From an uncultured Lysobacterales bacterium (GTDB lineage Bacteria > Pseudomonadota > Gammaproteobacteria > Xanthomonadales > SZUA-36): a stretch of 37,027 nucleotides of DNA. This document shows positions 25,449 to 34,262 of this stretch, in pieces (the first letter of the stretch is position 1; each line of letters begins with the position of its first letter). The DNA lies in NCBI GenBank assembly GCA_947258865.1, contig CAMYKC010000053.1, positions 2,525-39,551 of the forward strand. The letters are read 5' to 3'. Position numbers and translations under genes: made by a program. Below the pieces are notes generated by a model. That model was not told the origin of the DNA. It did not search any database and saw only the letters and a list, made by a program, of their open reading frames with translations.

Positions 25449-26420
25449 GTGAAGCCGTCCACCCGCCGCTTGCTCCTTCTGATACCACTTGGTTTTTTTC
25501 TGATGCTGCTGGTCTTGTACCTGGCTGTGGACAAGTGGCTGGAGTCAGCGGGAGGGCGGCATGCTCTGGAACGAGCGATCAGCGATCGGATCGGGATGGA
25601 CGTGAAGCTGCAGGGCGATTTCAACATCATGCTCCTCCCCGCGATTGGCGTGTCCGGAACAAACCTCGAGATAAGCGCTTTTTCTGCAGGCGAACCGGTT
25701 GCGCGTGCAGGAAGATATGAAATCGTGGTCGCATTGGGACCACTGATTGACAAGCGGGTGCGGGTCGACAATTTCGTACTTGAATCACTGCAGTTGACCG
25801 GGCCGGGTGAAGGTACCGGTCAGTTAGGGATAGAAAGGGTCGAGTTCCGGGAATTCGAGAAAGACAAGCCCACGCCATTCAGTGTGACAACCACCGAACT
25901 GGGAAACATCGAGGGTGAATTCCGCTGGATGGCCGGAGACTCGGTCCTGGCTACGGATTTTGAGTGGCGGATCGAGGGGGCCGGGGTTCTGAACTTACGA
26001 TCATCGACATCACTGGTGAATTATTCCGGCTCCCTGGCAGCCTCTTACCTTGCGCCGGGATCGGAACAAGTGATCAATGCCTCAACGAACTACGAATACC
26101 GGCCCGACAAAATCACACTGACCGAACTCGGCCTGGAGTCTGTGGGGCAGGAAGCAGGTGGATCGGGCTGTCTCTGGATGGGGGGATTGCCGTCATTGAA
26201 TCTGAACCTGGTTGCGGATTTCCTGGACCTGGACGAACTGCGCACTGTGGCGCCCGGAAGCGGGGCGGGAGTGGGCGAGTTGCCGCTGGAAGTCCGGATT
26301 CGATTGACCGCACAGGAAGTGCGGACCAGCGGGGTGATCGCTCGCGAGGTTGCTTTCAGATTGGGTGGGGAACCGTCCTGTGAGGTCATGGAAAGCCCAG
26401 CCGCCGATCGGGTGCAATAG
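25449..26420 (+). CDS. Short AsmA-like membrane-anchored protein
   Basis: AsmA-family proteins are anchored in the inner membrane and span the periplasm; some carry phospholipids to the outer membrane. GTG 25449, with GGAG six bases upstream, gives 323 aa starting MKPSTRRLLLLIPLGFF; the track start (GTG 25365) adds 28 unlikely residues. Residues about 8-26 are the anchor, followed by the typical AsmA N-terminal pattern RHALERAISDRIGMDVKLQGDFNIMLLPAIGVSGTNLEI and a beta-rich domain. The protein is about half the length of E. coli AsmA. I found no continuation in another frame after the stop, so it is probably a naturally short member. Confidence 0.75.
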   Translation: MKPSTRRLLLLIPLGFFLMLLVLYLAVDKWLESAGGRHALERAISDRIGMDVKLQGDFNIMLLPAIGVSGTNLEISAFSAGEPVARAGRYEIVVALGPLIDKRVRVDNFVLESLQLTGPGEGTGQLGIERVEFREFEKDKPTPFSVTTTELGNIEGEFRWMAGDSVLATDFEWRIEGAGVLNLRSSTSLVNYSGSLAASYLAPGSEQVINASTNYEYRPDKITLTELGLESVGQEAGGSGCLWMGGLPSLNLNLVADFLDLDELRTVAPGSGAGVGELPLEVRIRLTAQEVRTSGVIAREVAFRLGGEPSCEVMESPAADRVQ

Positions 26421-26494
26421 GGCGGTATGCGTCCCGAGGCGAAAACTATACAATACCGGCTGGGTCCAGCATCACGCAATCGGGCAGGCGCGCA

Positions 26495-27601
26495 TTGAGT
26501 AAATCACACAAGGACACGGACGATCTGGAAGCGGTCCGGGACGAGATCGACGGCCTCGATGAACAGATACAAAAGCTGATCAGCGAACGGGCACGGCTGG
26601 CTTTTCGCGTGAGAGAAAGCAAGAGTGCTTCGCAGGATGCGGTCGAGTTATATCGTCCCGAGCGGGAAGCCCAGGTTCTCAGGTCCGTACTGGAAAGGAA
26701 CCAGGGCCCTTTGAGTGACCAGGAGATGCTACGGCTGTTCCGCGAAATCATGTCGGCCTGCCTGGCGCAACAGGAGCCCCTGAAGGTGGCCTACCTCGGG
26801 CCGGAGGGGACGTTTACACAGCAAGCGGTCCACCGTCACTTCGGCCATTCCGTGCATACGCTCAGCCTGCCCGCCATCGATGATGTGTTCGAACAGGTCC
26901 AGGCCGGCGATGCAGACTTCGGCGTGGTTCCCGTTGAGAACTCTACCCAGGGAATCGTCAGTCATACGCTGGACATGTTCCTGCTTTCCGATCTCAAAAT
27001 CTGCGGAGAGATCGAACTGCGCGTCCACCAGAATCTGCTTACCCAGGCCAAGCGCCTGGATCAGATAGAGCGGATCTATTCGCACGAACAATCGCTTTCC
27101 CAGTGCAAGATGTGGCTGCGCGCTCATCTGCCGGGAGTGGAGCTGATTTCGGTGGGAAGCAACAGCGAAGCCGCGAGGCGTGTGCGCAGCACACCCGAAG
27201 CAGCAGCCATCGCGGGCCGCTCGGCCGCGGAAGTGTACGGATTGCCGGTACTGTGCGCGGATATCGAGGACCACCCGGATAATACGACCCGTTTCCTGGT
27301 CATAGGCCGGCAGATTTTTGCACCCTCAGGAGACGACAAGACGACGCTGCTGCTGTCTGGCCACGAAGGTCCCGGTTTACTTCACAGTCTGCTGGAGCCG
27401 TTCCAGGTTCATGGTCTGAACATGACACGGATCGAATCGCGGCCATCGCGGCTTGGGAAATGGGCATACGTGTTTTTCGTCGATGTTGAAGGGCATGCAC
27501 AAGACCCGCAATTGGCAGCCGCTTTAAAGGACCTGGAGAAGGTCAGCAAGTTATCCCGTATTCTCGGTTCTTATCCAAGGGCCGTCCTCACGCCGCCATG
27601 A
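26495..27601 (+). CDS. pheA: Bifunctional chorismate mutase / prephenate dehydratase (P-protein)
   Basis: PheA turns chorismate to prephenate and then to phenylpyruvate for phenylalanine synthesis. The 368-aa protein has an AroQ-type chorismate mutase domain (about 10-95, LEAVRDEIDGLDEQIQKLISERARLA), the dehydratase domain (about 97-275) with YLGPEGTFTQQAV and the catalytic DNTTRFLVIG, and a C-terminal ACT domain (about 283-360) with the phenylalanine-sensing ESRPSRLGKWAYVFFVDVEG. TTG 26495 is the only plausible start; no ATG or GTG is in frame nearby. A TATACAAT sequence 41 bp upstream could hold a -10 element. It overlaps aroA as ATGA. The usual serC upstream and hisC/tyrA downstream are missing. 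Confidence 0.94.
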   Translation: MSKSHKDTDDLEAVRDEIDGLDEQIQKLISERARLAFRVRESKSASQDAVELYRPEREAQVLRSVLERNQGPLSDQEMLRLFREIMSACLAQQEPLKVAYLGPEGTFTQQAVHRHFGHSVHTLSLPAIDDVFEQVQAGDADFGVVPVENSTQGIVSHTLDMFLLSDLKICGEIELRVHQNLLTQAKRLDQIERIYSHEQSLSQCKMWLRAHLPGVELISVGSNSEAARRVRSTPEAAAIAGRSAAEVYGLPVLCADIEDHPDNTTRFLVIGRQIFAPSGDDKTTLLLSGHEGPGLLHSLLEPFQVHGLNMTRIESRPSRLGKWAYVFFVDVEGHAQDPQLAAALKDLEKVSKLSRILGSYPRAVLTPP

Positions 27602-28828
27602 TCCTGGAGACGCAGCCGGCCGGCTCCCCGCTGCGGGGAGAGCTGACGCCGCCGGGTGACAAATCAATATCCCATCGCGCCCTGATTTTCAGCTGCCTGG
27701 CCAGCGGGCAGTCGCGCATAGAGGGATTGCTGGAGAGCGAAGATGTTCGGGCGACCGCGAACGCCTGCCGGCAACTGGGAATGAAACTGCGCGAAGAAGA
27801 TGGCTTGCTGGTGCTTGACGGCGTGGGCGAAGCGGGTCTGTCCGCGCCGCAAGCTCCACTCGATATGGGGAATTCCGGAACCGCCATGCGGCTGCTCGCG
27901 GGCGTGTTGGCCGCCCAGCCGTTCGCAACTGAACTGACCGGAGACGAATCACTCAGCCGGCGCCCCATGATGCGGATTGTTCAGCCGCTTTCGATGATGG
28001 GCGCCCGGATAGAAACAGCGGAAGGCGGTACTCCGCCATTGAGAATCACGGGCAACCCGGAATTGAAAGGGATCGAATACCACTCGCCGATCGCCAGCGC
28101 ACAGGTCAAGTCCTGCTTGCTCCTGGCCGGGCTCTATGCCGCGGGCCGCACCGCGGTTCTGGAGCCGCTCAAGAGCCGGGACCATACAGAGAAAATGTTG
28201 CCCGCATTCGGTGTTCAACTACACGGCGAATGCGGTGTACTGGGGGGAAGTAAGTTGACCGGAACTACGGTCAGGGTACCTGCCGATATTTCGTCCGCGG
28301 CATTTTTCATGGTGGCCGGATGGAGTCATCCATGTGATGCAGGCGATGGGAGCCGATTTGTCGATCCACGACCGCCGGTACTATGGAGAAGAAGCCGTTG
28401 GTGATCTCCGAATCCGCCACGCAGGCCCGTTGAATGGGATCGACATTCCCGAAAATCTGGTGCCTTCGCTTATCGACGAGTTGCCCGTTATCCTGGCGCT
28501 GGCAGCGACCTCCAGTGGAACCACGCGGCTCAGGGGCGCGGCGGAGCTGCGGGTCAAGGAAAGCGACCGACTGGCCGTGATGGCGCGCGGCCTGGGGGCG
28601 CTGGGTGTGAAGCTTAAAGAGTATGATGACGGCATGGATGTGCGCGGCGGCTCGATCGGTGGCGGAACGGTCGATGGCGCCGGAGATCATCGCTGCGCCA
28701 TGAGTTTCGCCATCCTGGGGCAGGGCGCTGATTCTCCGCTGCGGGTTTCAGGAGCCGAGAATATTGACACGTCCTATCCTGGATTTGCGGATGATCTGAC
28801 GCGTGTCGGTGGGAATATTGCTGCGTGA
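27598..28828 (+). pseudogene. aroA: 3-phosphoshikimate 1-carboxyvinyltransferase, apparently broken by a deletion and frameshift
   Basis: AroA makes 5-enolpyruvylshikimate-3-phosphate, the substrate of AroC. The first frame (27598-28404) encodes PGDKSISHRAL, MGNSGTAMRLL, SLSRRPMMRI, SAQVKSCLLLAGLY and SRDHTEKML up to DISSAAFFMVAG near 28320, then junk. The family sequence resumes in the next frame with GVIHVMQAMGADL and goes on through IDELPVILALAATS and RGAAELRVKESDRL to the stop at 28828. Between the halves about 19-20 residues are missing, including the conserved VGxNPxR segment. The frame shift implies a net loss of 2 mod 3 bases, so about 59 nt. Restored, the protein would be near the family length (about 429 aa). 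Since aroC, trp genes and pheA look intact, a sequence or assembly error is a serious alternative to real loss. Confidence 0.88.
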
Positions 28829-28893
28829 GGCCGCGATGCGGCGGACCGAATGAAGCACGGGCATGGCCCGCATGTGCAGGTTTGGAGTGAAAC

Positions 28894-29586
28894 ATGTCAG
28901 ATGAGCATCACAACATACCCGTCATCACCATTGACGGTCCGGGTGGATCCGGCAAAGGCACCGTCGCGATGCGGCTGGCGGAAAGGCTGGGTTGGCACTT
29001 CCTGGACAGCGGGGCCCTGTACCGGCTGGTCGCCGTTGCCGCCATCGACCGCGGCATCAGTCCGAAAGAGGAGGAAGCACTGGGGGTTTTGGCATCAAGC
29101 CTCGATGTGAATTTTGGGATATCCGGCGACGGGATGGTCATTCTGCTGGACGGCAATTACATCACTGGCCGCCTGAGGTCTGAAGAGGTCAGTGTCTTCA
29201 GTTCGAAAATCGCCACTTTTTCGCTTGTCCGCTCAGCCCTGGTCAAGCGCCAGCGGGCATTCCGCAAGGCCCCGGGCCTGGTAGCCGACGGCCGTGATAT
29301 GGGTACCGTGATTTTTCCGGACGCCGTGTTGAAGGTTTTTCTCACCGCTAATGCTGAGGCACGTGCTAAAAGACGCTATAAGCAGTTGAAAGAAAAAGGA
29401 GAAAGTGTTAATCTCTCGCGCCTTTTCCGGGAGATCAAAAAGCGCGACGAGCGGGATAGCTCCAGGGCAATTGCGCCACTGAAACCTGCGGACGATGCGC
29501 ATGTTATTGATTCAACGGATTTGAGTATCGACGAGGTGTTGCAGATCATTCATAAATTACTTGATGAATCTGACGTATCGCTTTGA
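28894..29586 (+). CDS. cmk: Cytidylate kinase
   Basis: Cmk phosphorylates CMP and dCMP with ATP. The 230-aa protein has the P-loop ITIDGPGGSGKGTVAMRLAERLGWHFLDSGALYR at the N-terminus, LVADGRDMGTVIFPDA as the substrate/NMP-binding signature, and the lid/C-terminal RLFREIKKRDERDSSRAIAPLKPADDAHVIDST typical of bacterial Cmk. ATG 28894 follows GGAG by 8 nt. It sits between aroA and rpsA as in most gammaproteobacteria. The 65-bp gap to aroA contains only a small palindrome (CGGGCATGGCCCG). Confidence 0.96.
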   Translation: MSDEHHNIPVITIDGPGGSGKGTVAMRLAERLGWHFLDSGALYRLVAVAAIDRGISPKEEEALGVLASSLDVNFGISGDGMVILLDGNYITGRLRSEEVSVFSSKIATFSLVRSALVKRQRAFRKAPGLVADGRDMGTVIFPDAVLKVFLTANAEARAKRRYKQLKEKGESVNLSRLFREIKKRDERDSSRAIAPLKPADDAHVIDSTDLSIDEVLQIIHKLLDESDVSL

Positions 29587-29658
29587 CTAGTAATGAATAT
29601 ATATGCTGTTCAGTTTCCAAAGGCAGCCAGGTGGTCCGACGCGGACGTAATCTGCTCC

Positions 29659-29664
29659 TATAAT
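29659..29664 (+). promoter_or_regulatory. Consensus -10 (TATAAT) of the rpsA promoter
   Basis: A perfect TATAAT lies 103 nt before rpsA in the 181-bp gap after cmk. No clear -35 hexamer is present at 16-18 nt upstream. The position fits a dedicated rpsA promoter giving a leader of about 95 nt. Confidence 0.6.
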
Positions 29665-29767
29665 GAACAGTGAACATTAACGGGTACTTGTTACCCCACA
29701 ACCCAGGGTGGGTGGTTGCCGGCGACTATCGGTGCTTATGGCATTCCACTTGTGAGTAAACATTAAC
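29665..29767 (+). promoter_or_regulatory. rpsA 5' leader, structured, without a Shine-Dalgarno sequence
   Basis: The leader holds a hairpin GGGTA CTTGT TACCC (29682-29696) and further possible pairing around CAACCCAGGGTGGGTGGTTG and GCCGGCGACTATCGG. The nine bases AACATTAAC occur at 29673-29681 and again at 29759-29767, directly before the ATG. No purine-rich ribosome site precedes the start. In E. coli the rpsA leader also lacks a proper Shine-Dalgarno and mediates autorepression by S1, so a similar control is likely here. Confidence 0.55.
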
Positions 29768-31444
29768 ATGACTGAAAGTTTTGCTGAGTTATTTGAAGAA
29801 AGCCTGGCGGCTCAAGATCTGAAGCCAGGAGCAATCGTGACCGGAACCATCATGGAAATACGCGACGACGCAGTCGTGGTCAACGCCGGTCTGAAATCAG
29901 AAGGAATCGTTCCCATTAGCCAATTCCGAAACCTGCAGGGAGACCTGGAGGTGGAAGTGGGTGATGAAGTGCAGGTTGCGCTGGATACCGTCGAAGACGG
30001 ATTTGGCGAGACCAGGCTCTCCCGGGACAAGGCCAAGCGTGCCCTTGTCTGGGATAAACTGGAAGGTGCTTTCGAAGGCGATGAGACCATCGAGGGCAAG
30101 ATCAGCGGTAAGGTCAAGGGTGGTTTCACCGTTGATATTGAAGACATCCGCGCCTTTCTTCCCGGTTCACTGGTGGATGTCCGCCCGGTGCGTGATCCCG
30201 CCTATCTGGAAGGCAAGGACCTGGAATTCAAAATCATCAAGCTGGACCGTAAGCGCAACAACATCGTCGTTTCACGCCGTGCTGTTGTCGAGTCCGAATT
30301 CAGTGCTGAACGCGAAGCCCTGCTGGAACGCCTGGAAGAAGGCGCCATCGTTCAGGGCGTGGTGAAAAACCTGACCGATTACGGTGCATTCCTGGATCTC
30401 GGTGGCATTGACGGTCTGTTGCACATCACGGACATGGCCTGGAAGCGCGTGCATCACCCCAGTGAAGTCGTGAACGTCGGCGATGAACTGGATGTGCGGG
30501 TTCTGCGATTCGATCGGGACCGCAATCGCGTATCCCTCGGCCTGAAACAGCTGGGCGATGATCCCTGGATGGATCTGGCCCGTCGTTATCCGGTCAACAC
30601 CCGCCTGTTCGGCAAGATTTCCAACATTACGGACTATGGTTGTTTCGTCGAAATCGAGGATGGGGTCGAAGGCCTGGTCCACGTTTCCGAAATGGACTGG
30701 ACCAACAAGAACGTCAACCCGGCAAAGGTTGTTCACACCGGTGACGAAGTCGAGGTCATGGTTCTGGATATAGACGAAGAGCGACGCCGGATCTCGCTGG
30801 GCATGAAACAGTGCAAAACGAATCCATGGGAGTCTTTCGCCGCAATCTACAACAAAGGCGACAAGGTTACTGGCGCCATCAAATCGGTCACTGATTTTGG
30901 CATCTTCATCGGCCTGGATGGCGGTATCGACGGCCTGGTTCACTTGTCCGACATCTCCTGGCAGGATACCGGCGAAGATGCGGTCCGCAATTTCCGTAAA
31001 GGCGAAGACGTGGAAGCGGTCGTTCTGGCCGTAGATCCTGAGCGCGAGCGGATCTCCCTGGGTATCAAACAACTCGACCAGGATCCTTTTGCCACTTACA
31101 TGGCCGAACACCCCCGTGGTTCAATGGTCAAAGGCGTGGTGAAGGAAGTGGACGCACGTGGTGCGGTCATCGAATTGGTGGAAGGTGTTGAGGGTTACCT
31201 GCGTGCGTCTGATATCAAGGAAGAGCGTGTTGAAGACGCTACCCGCGAGCTTTCGGTTGGCGACGAAGTCGAGGCCAAGTTTATCAGCCTCGATCGCAAG
31301 AACCGCACGCTCAGCCTCTCGATCCGCGCCAAGGAAGACGCCGAACTGGCGGAAGCGCTGCAAGAGTACAAGCAAAGCAGTGCCTCCGGCGGTACGACTT
31401 CACTGGGCGACCTGCTGAAAGAACAATTGGAGCAGGAGTCCTGA
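29768..31444 (+). CDS. rpsA: 30S ribosomal protein S1
   Basis: S1 binds and unfolds mRNA on the 30S subunit. The 558-aa protein has six S1 (OB-fold) domains at roughly residues 20-87, 105-171, 191-260, 277-348, 364-435 and 451-520. The RNA-binding repeats 3-6 are very similar, with recurring patterns such as [41 protein letters not shown] and [21 protein letters not shown]. The length equals that of E. coli S1 (557). The cmk-rpsA-ihfB order is conserved. Start ATG 29768 has no Shine-Dalgarno, as is known for rpsA in other gammaproteobacteria. Confidence 0.98.
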   Translation: MTESFAELFEESLAAQDLKPGAIVTGTIMEIRDDAVVVNAGLKSEGIVPISQFRNLQGDLEVEVGDEVQVALDTVEDGFGETRLSRDKAKRALVWDKLEGAFEGDETIEGKISGKVKGGFTVDIEDIRAFLPGSLVDVRPVRDPAYLEGKDLEFKIIKLDRKRNNIVVSRRAVVESEFSAEREALLERLEEGAIVQGVVKNLTDYGAFLDLGGIDGLLHITDMAWKRVHHPSEVVNVGDELDVRVLRFDRDRNRVSLGLKQLGDDPWMDLARRYPVNTRLFGKISNITDYGCFVEIEDGVEGLVHVSEMDWTNKNVNPAKVVHTGDEVEVMVLDIDEERRRISLGMKQCKTNPWESFAAIYNKGDKVTGAIKSVTDFGIFIGLDGGIDGLVHLSDISWQDTGEDAVRNFRKGEDVEAVVLAVDPERERISLGIKQLDQDPFATYMAEHPRGSMVKGVVKEVDARGAVIELVEGVEGYLRASDIKEERVEDATRELSVGDEVEAKFISLDRKNRTLSLSIRAKEDAELAEALQEYKQSSASGGTTSLGDLLKEQLEQES

Positions 31445-31461
31445 TCCTCAGGGCGGAAATA

Positions 31462-31467
31462 TATAAT
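31462..31467 (+). promoter_or_regulatory. Consensus -10 (TATAAT) candidate for ihfB
   Basis: TATAAT lies 56 nt before the ihfB ATG and 18 nt after the rpsA stop. There is no good -35 match, so strength is uncertain. It could give ihfB expression independent of rpsA. Confidence 0.4.
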
Positions 31468-31477
31468 AATGGGTTAA

Positions 31478-31498
31478 GGGGGCTGAAAATCGGCCCCC
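31478..31498 (+). other. GC-rich hairpin in the rpsA-ihfB gap
   Basis: GGGGGC (31478-31483) and GCCCCC (31493-31498) form a perfect 6-bp G:C stem with a 9-nt loop. No T-run follows, so it is more likely to protect the rpsA 3' end or shape the ihfB leader than to terminate. It begins 11 nt after the TATAAT above and so would lie near the 5' end of an ihfB message. Confidence 0.5.
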
Positions 31499-31522
31499 GG
31501 AACCAGGGACAGGGGTTTGCAT

Positions 31523-31810
31523 ATGACAAAATCTGAACTAATTGATCGGCTGGCCGAATTTCAAAGGCACCTTGCCCACCTGGACGTGGAATTGGGTGTG
31601 AAGTCTGTGTTGGAACAGATGAGCGCGGCCCTGGCCAATGGAGACCGTATCGAGATTCGCGGTTTCGGAAGCTTCTCCTTGCATTACAGGGCGCCGCGCA
31701 TGGGACGCAACCCGAAAACGGGTGAGTCGGTCGCATTGCCCGGCAAGCATGTGCCCCATTTCAAACCGGGTAAGGCTATGCGCGAGCGGGTAGATTATCC
31801 GAAGAGCTGA
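31523..31810 (+). CDS. ihfB: Integration host factor subunit beta
   Basis: IHF is a DNA-bending nucleoid protein formed with IhfA. The 95-aa product (from ATG 31523; the track's TTG 31517 adds two residues) has [13 protein letters not shown] at the N-terminus and the DNA-wrapping arm [49 protein letters not shown], including the intercalating proline in RNPKTG. An AGGGG ribosome site is well placed. Its position after rpsA is the standard one and separates IhfB from HU paralogues. Confidence 0.96.
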   Translation: MTKSELIDRLAEFQRHLAHLDVELGVKSVLEQMSAALANGDRIEIRGFGSFSLHYRAPRMGRNPKTGESVALPGKHVPHFKPGKAMRERVDYPKS

Positions 31811-31817
31811 TTGAGGC

Positions 31818-32096
31818 TTGTACCGGATTATCTTCATTATCATCATGGTCCTGGCCATCGGCCTGGGGCTGCTGGTCGGCACGCTGAATTCGGACTCGGC
31901 AAGCGTCGATCTGCTCTTCATTCAGCTTGAATGGCCGCTCGGTCTTTTGATCCTGAGCGCAAGCGCCGGAGGCCTCTTTCTCGGGCTCATTCTCGCCTGG
32001 TTTTTCAGTATTCTCCCATTGCGTTCCCAGTTGCGCAGATCGCGTAACCGGGAAGCCTCCAGTGCCCCGGGTTCGCTAAAAAATAGCAATGATTGA
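31818..32096 (+). CDS. lapA: LapA-like small membrane protein
   Basis: LapA (YciS) is a small inner-membrane protein that works with LapB in control of lipopolysaccharide synthesis through FtsH and LpxC. The 92-aa product has two membrane helices (about 3-22 and 40-66) and a basic cytoplasmic tail (LPLRSQLRRSRNREA). The start appears to be TTG 31818 with GAGG immediately upstream; the in-frame ATG nine codons later would cut into the first helix. It begins 8 nt after ihfB and overlaps lapB by 8 nt, the conserved arrangement. Confidence 0.88.
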   Translation: MYRIIFIIIMVLAIGLGLLVGTLNSDSASVDLLFIQLEWPLGLLILSASAGGLFLGLILAWFFSILPLRSQLRRSRNREASSAPGSLKNSND

Positions 32097-33255
32097 ATAC
32101 TTGTTGCTCCTGCTGCTGCCGGTCGCCGTTTATCTGGGCTGGTGGCTCGCAAGGACTTTGGACCGGCGGTCGTCCACCAAACGCAACCAGTTATTCAGTA
32201 ACCAGTACTTTCAGGGGCTGAACTACCTGTTGAACGAACAACCGGACAAGGCGATACAGGTCTTCCTGGAGCTCGCTGAAGTCAACCAGGATACGGTGGA
32301 GACCCACATGGCTCTCGGCAGTCTGTTCCGGCGCCGTGGAGAGGTTGACCGGGCGATTCGATTTCACCAGAACATTATTGCCAAACCCGGCCTCGAGCCT
32401 GAGCAGCGCACGCAGGCGCTGCTGGAGCTCGGTGAAGATTATATGCGCGCCGGTCTGCTGGACCGGGCGGAACGGCTTTTCGCGGAACTGATCGAAACGG
32501 ATGCGCATACACCTTCCGCACTCCGCAGTCTGCTCGAGATATACCAACAGGAGAAGGACTGGGCAAAAGCGCTGGAACAGGCGCAGCGGCTGGAGCAGGT
32601 CAGCGGTGAACACATGGGTGATGTCATGGCTCAATTCTGTTGCGAGATGGCCGAAGCAGCGTTGTCGGAACAGGACAAGGAAGCAGCCAGGCGGCACTTG
32701 CGGCAGGCGCGGCGCCATGATCCCAGGTGTATCCGGGCGAGATTCATCATGGCGGATATTGCTTCGCTGGAGGATCAGCATGGCACGGCGCTGGATCTCT
32801 ACGAAGAAATCGCCGGCCTGGATGCGGATTACATCCCCGAATTGCTTGAATCCTATCTGGCTGCCGCCGGCGCTGCAGAGCAGGCCGAGAGAAGTCGCCG
32901 CAAACTCGATGAATGGGCGGTGAACTACAATGGTATCTCCCTCATTCTGAAGCTCACCGAATTCATCTCCGATGAGCAAAGTGGTGATGCCGCCGGCCAA
33001 TACCTGGTGGACACCCTCACTTCAAAGCCTTCCGTGCGTGGACTCGACCGCCTGATAGATCTAAAGGCGGCCGGCCACCTCGACGCCGAGTCCAGCGATG
33101 ACATCCTCAAGGCAGTTACCGCCCGCCTGATGGCAAAGCAACCCGGATACCGCTGTCATCACTGCGGATTCAGCGGTCAAACGCATCACTGGCAATGCCC
33201 GAGTTGCAGAAACTGGAGCACTACCAAGAAGATCAGCGGAGTGTTGGGAGAATAA
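32089..33255 (+). CDS. lapB: LapB (YciM) lipopolysaccharide assembly regulator
   Basis: LapB is an inner-membrane TPR protein that presents LpxC to the FtsH protease and so sets LPS output. The 388-aa protein has an N-terminal membrane anchor (residues 3-21), multiple TPR units over about 35-320 (for example AIQVFLELAEVNQDTVETHMALGSLFRRRGEVDRAIRFHQNII), and a C-terminal rubredoxin-like metal site with C356, C359, C370 and C373 (YRCHHCGFSGQTHHWQCPSCRNW). Length matches E. coli (389). It overlaps lapA by 8 nt and is followed 4 nt later by a polysaccharide transferase gene. Confidence 0.96.
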   Translation: MIEYLLLLLLPVAVYLGWWLARTLDRRSSTKRNQLFSNQYFQGLNYLLNEQPDKAIQVFLELAEVNQDTVETHMALGSLFRRRGEVDRAIRFHQNIIAKPGLEPEQRTQALLELGEDYMRAGLLDRAERLFAELIETDAHTPSALRSLLEIYQQEKDWAKALEQAQRLEQVSGEHMGDVMAQFCCEMAEAALSEQDKEAARRHLRQARRHDPRCIRARFIMADIASLEDQHGTALDLYEEIAGLDADYIPELLESYLAAAGAAEQAERSRRKLDEWAVNYNGISLILKLTEFISDEQSGDAAGQYLVDTLTSKPSVRGLDRLIDLKAAGHLDAESSDDILKAVTARLMAKQPGYRCHHCGFSGQTHHWQCPSCRNWSTTKKISGVLGE

Positions 33256-33259
33256 CGAG

Positions 33260-34249
33260 ATGGATTTGCTGCTGTCAGTTTCCCTGACTGCAATTCTGTC
33301 TTGTCTTTTGACCGGTCTCGCCACCTTCTACGCTGTGCGTACGGGTTTGCTGGATCACCCGGGGGCACGTCACAGTCACACTGAGGCGACGCCGCGAGGC
33401 GGTGGTGCCGGGCTGGTGCTGGCGCTGCTCATCTCTTCCCTGTTTTTCGCAATGAAGGATATTCCCGATTTCTGGCTTCATTGCATAGTTCCAGGCGTTT
33501 TTGTTCTGGCTGCCACCGGCTGGTGGGACGACCATCGCCCGCTAAGCGCCAGGCTGCGCTTTTTCGTTCAGCTCACGGTCAGTGTCTACCTGTTATGGTG
33601 CGCGTCGAGGTCCGGATGGATGGAAGGAGCGATTCCGATGGTACTGGGCGGGCTTTTTGTAGTCTGGATGACCAACCTGTACAACTTCATGGACGGCAGC
33701 AACGGGATGGCCGGACTGCAGGGTATTTTTGCCTCGTGCCTGCTGGCCTGGCTGTTTTCGATAGCCGGGGACAGCCAGTCAATGCATCTTTCCCTGCTGG
33801 TTGCGGCAGCTTGTGTTGGCTTCATTCCATGGAATATTGGCAAGGCGCGTGTCTTCATGGGCGATGTCGGCAGCCTCTCGCTGGGATTCATTTTCGCCGC
33901 CATGTTGTTGTACGGCGTGGGTTCCGGAGCATTCAGCCTGCCTGTTGCACTGATGGTGATGATGTTATTTCTGACCGACAGCACACTGACGCTTGTGGCA
34001 AGGGTAATCAAAAGAGAGCGGTGGTATAATGCGCACCGGCAACACCTGTACCAGCGGCTGATCGCGTATGGAATGACACATGGCAGTGTCGTCCTGCTCT
34101 ACCAGGCAATTAACCTGATGCTGGTCCTGCCGGGAATTGTGGTTGCAGTCAATTCACCGGCGTTGGCCTGGCCGATCGCACTGGCCATGGCCGTGATCTT
34201 CGGACTCGGCTGGTACACGTGGATTAAAAGGATTGGAGTACTCGCTTAA
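33260..34249 (+). CDS. WbpL/WecA-type undecaprenyl-phosphate sugar-1-phosphate transferase (GT4)
   Basis: These membrane enzymes start O-antigen or related glycans by moving an N-acetylamino-sugar phosphate from a UDP-sugar to undecaprenyl phosphate. The 329-aa protein has about ten membrane helices and the family loops: LLDHPGARHSHTEATPRGGG near the N-terminus, the catalytic aspartate region WWDDHRPLSARLRFF, NLYNFMDGSNGMAG, FMGDVGSLSLGF and HRQHLYQRL. It most resembles WbpL of Pseudomonas, whose sugar is FucNAc or QuiNAc; the exact sugar here is not readable from sequence. A WbpM-type dehydratase gene follows by 13 nt, which fits a dideoxy-amino sugar pathway. Confidence 0.9.
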   Translation: MDLLLSVSLTAILSCLLTGLATFYAVRTGLLDHPGARHSHTEATPRGGGAGLVLALLISSLFFAMKDIPDFWLHCIVPGVFVLAATGWWDDHRPLSARLRFFVQLTVSVYLLWCASRSGWMEGAIPMVLGGLFVVWMTNLYNFMDGSNGMAGLQGIFASCLLAWLFSIAGDSQSMHLSLLVAAACVGFIPWNIGKARVFMGDVGSLSLGFIFAAMLLYGVGSGAFSLPVALMVMMLFLTDSTLTLVARVIKRERWYNAHRQHLYQRLIAYGMTHGSVVLLYQAINLMLVLPGIVVAVNSPALAWPIALAMAVIFGLGWYTWIKRIGVLA

Positions 34250-34262
34250 GCGGGATAAGAAT

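Noticed and set aside
28310-28340. Programmed ribosomal frameshift in aroA
   Set aside because: No slippery sequence is present, and about 20 conserved residues are missing, which a frameshift alone cannot restore.
30272-31111. 279-aa minus-strand ORF
   Set aside because: It is antisense to the repeated S1 domains of rpsA; its periodic look mirrors the repeats on the other strand.
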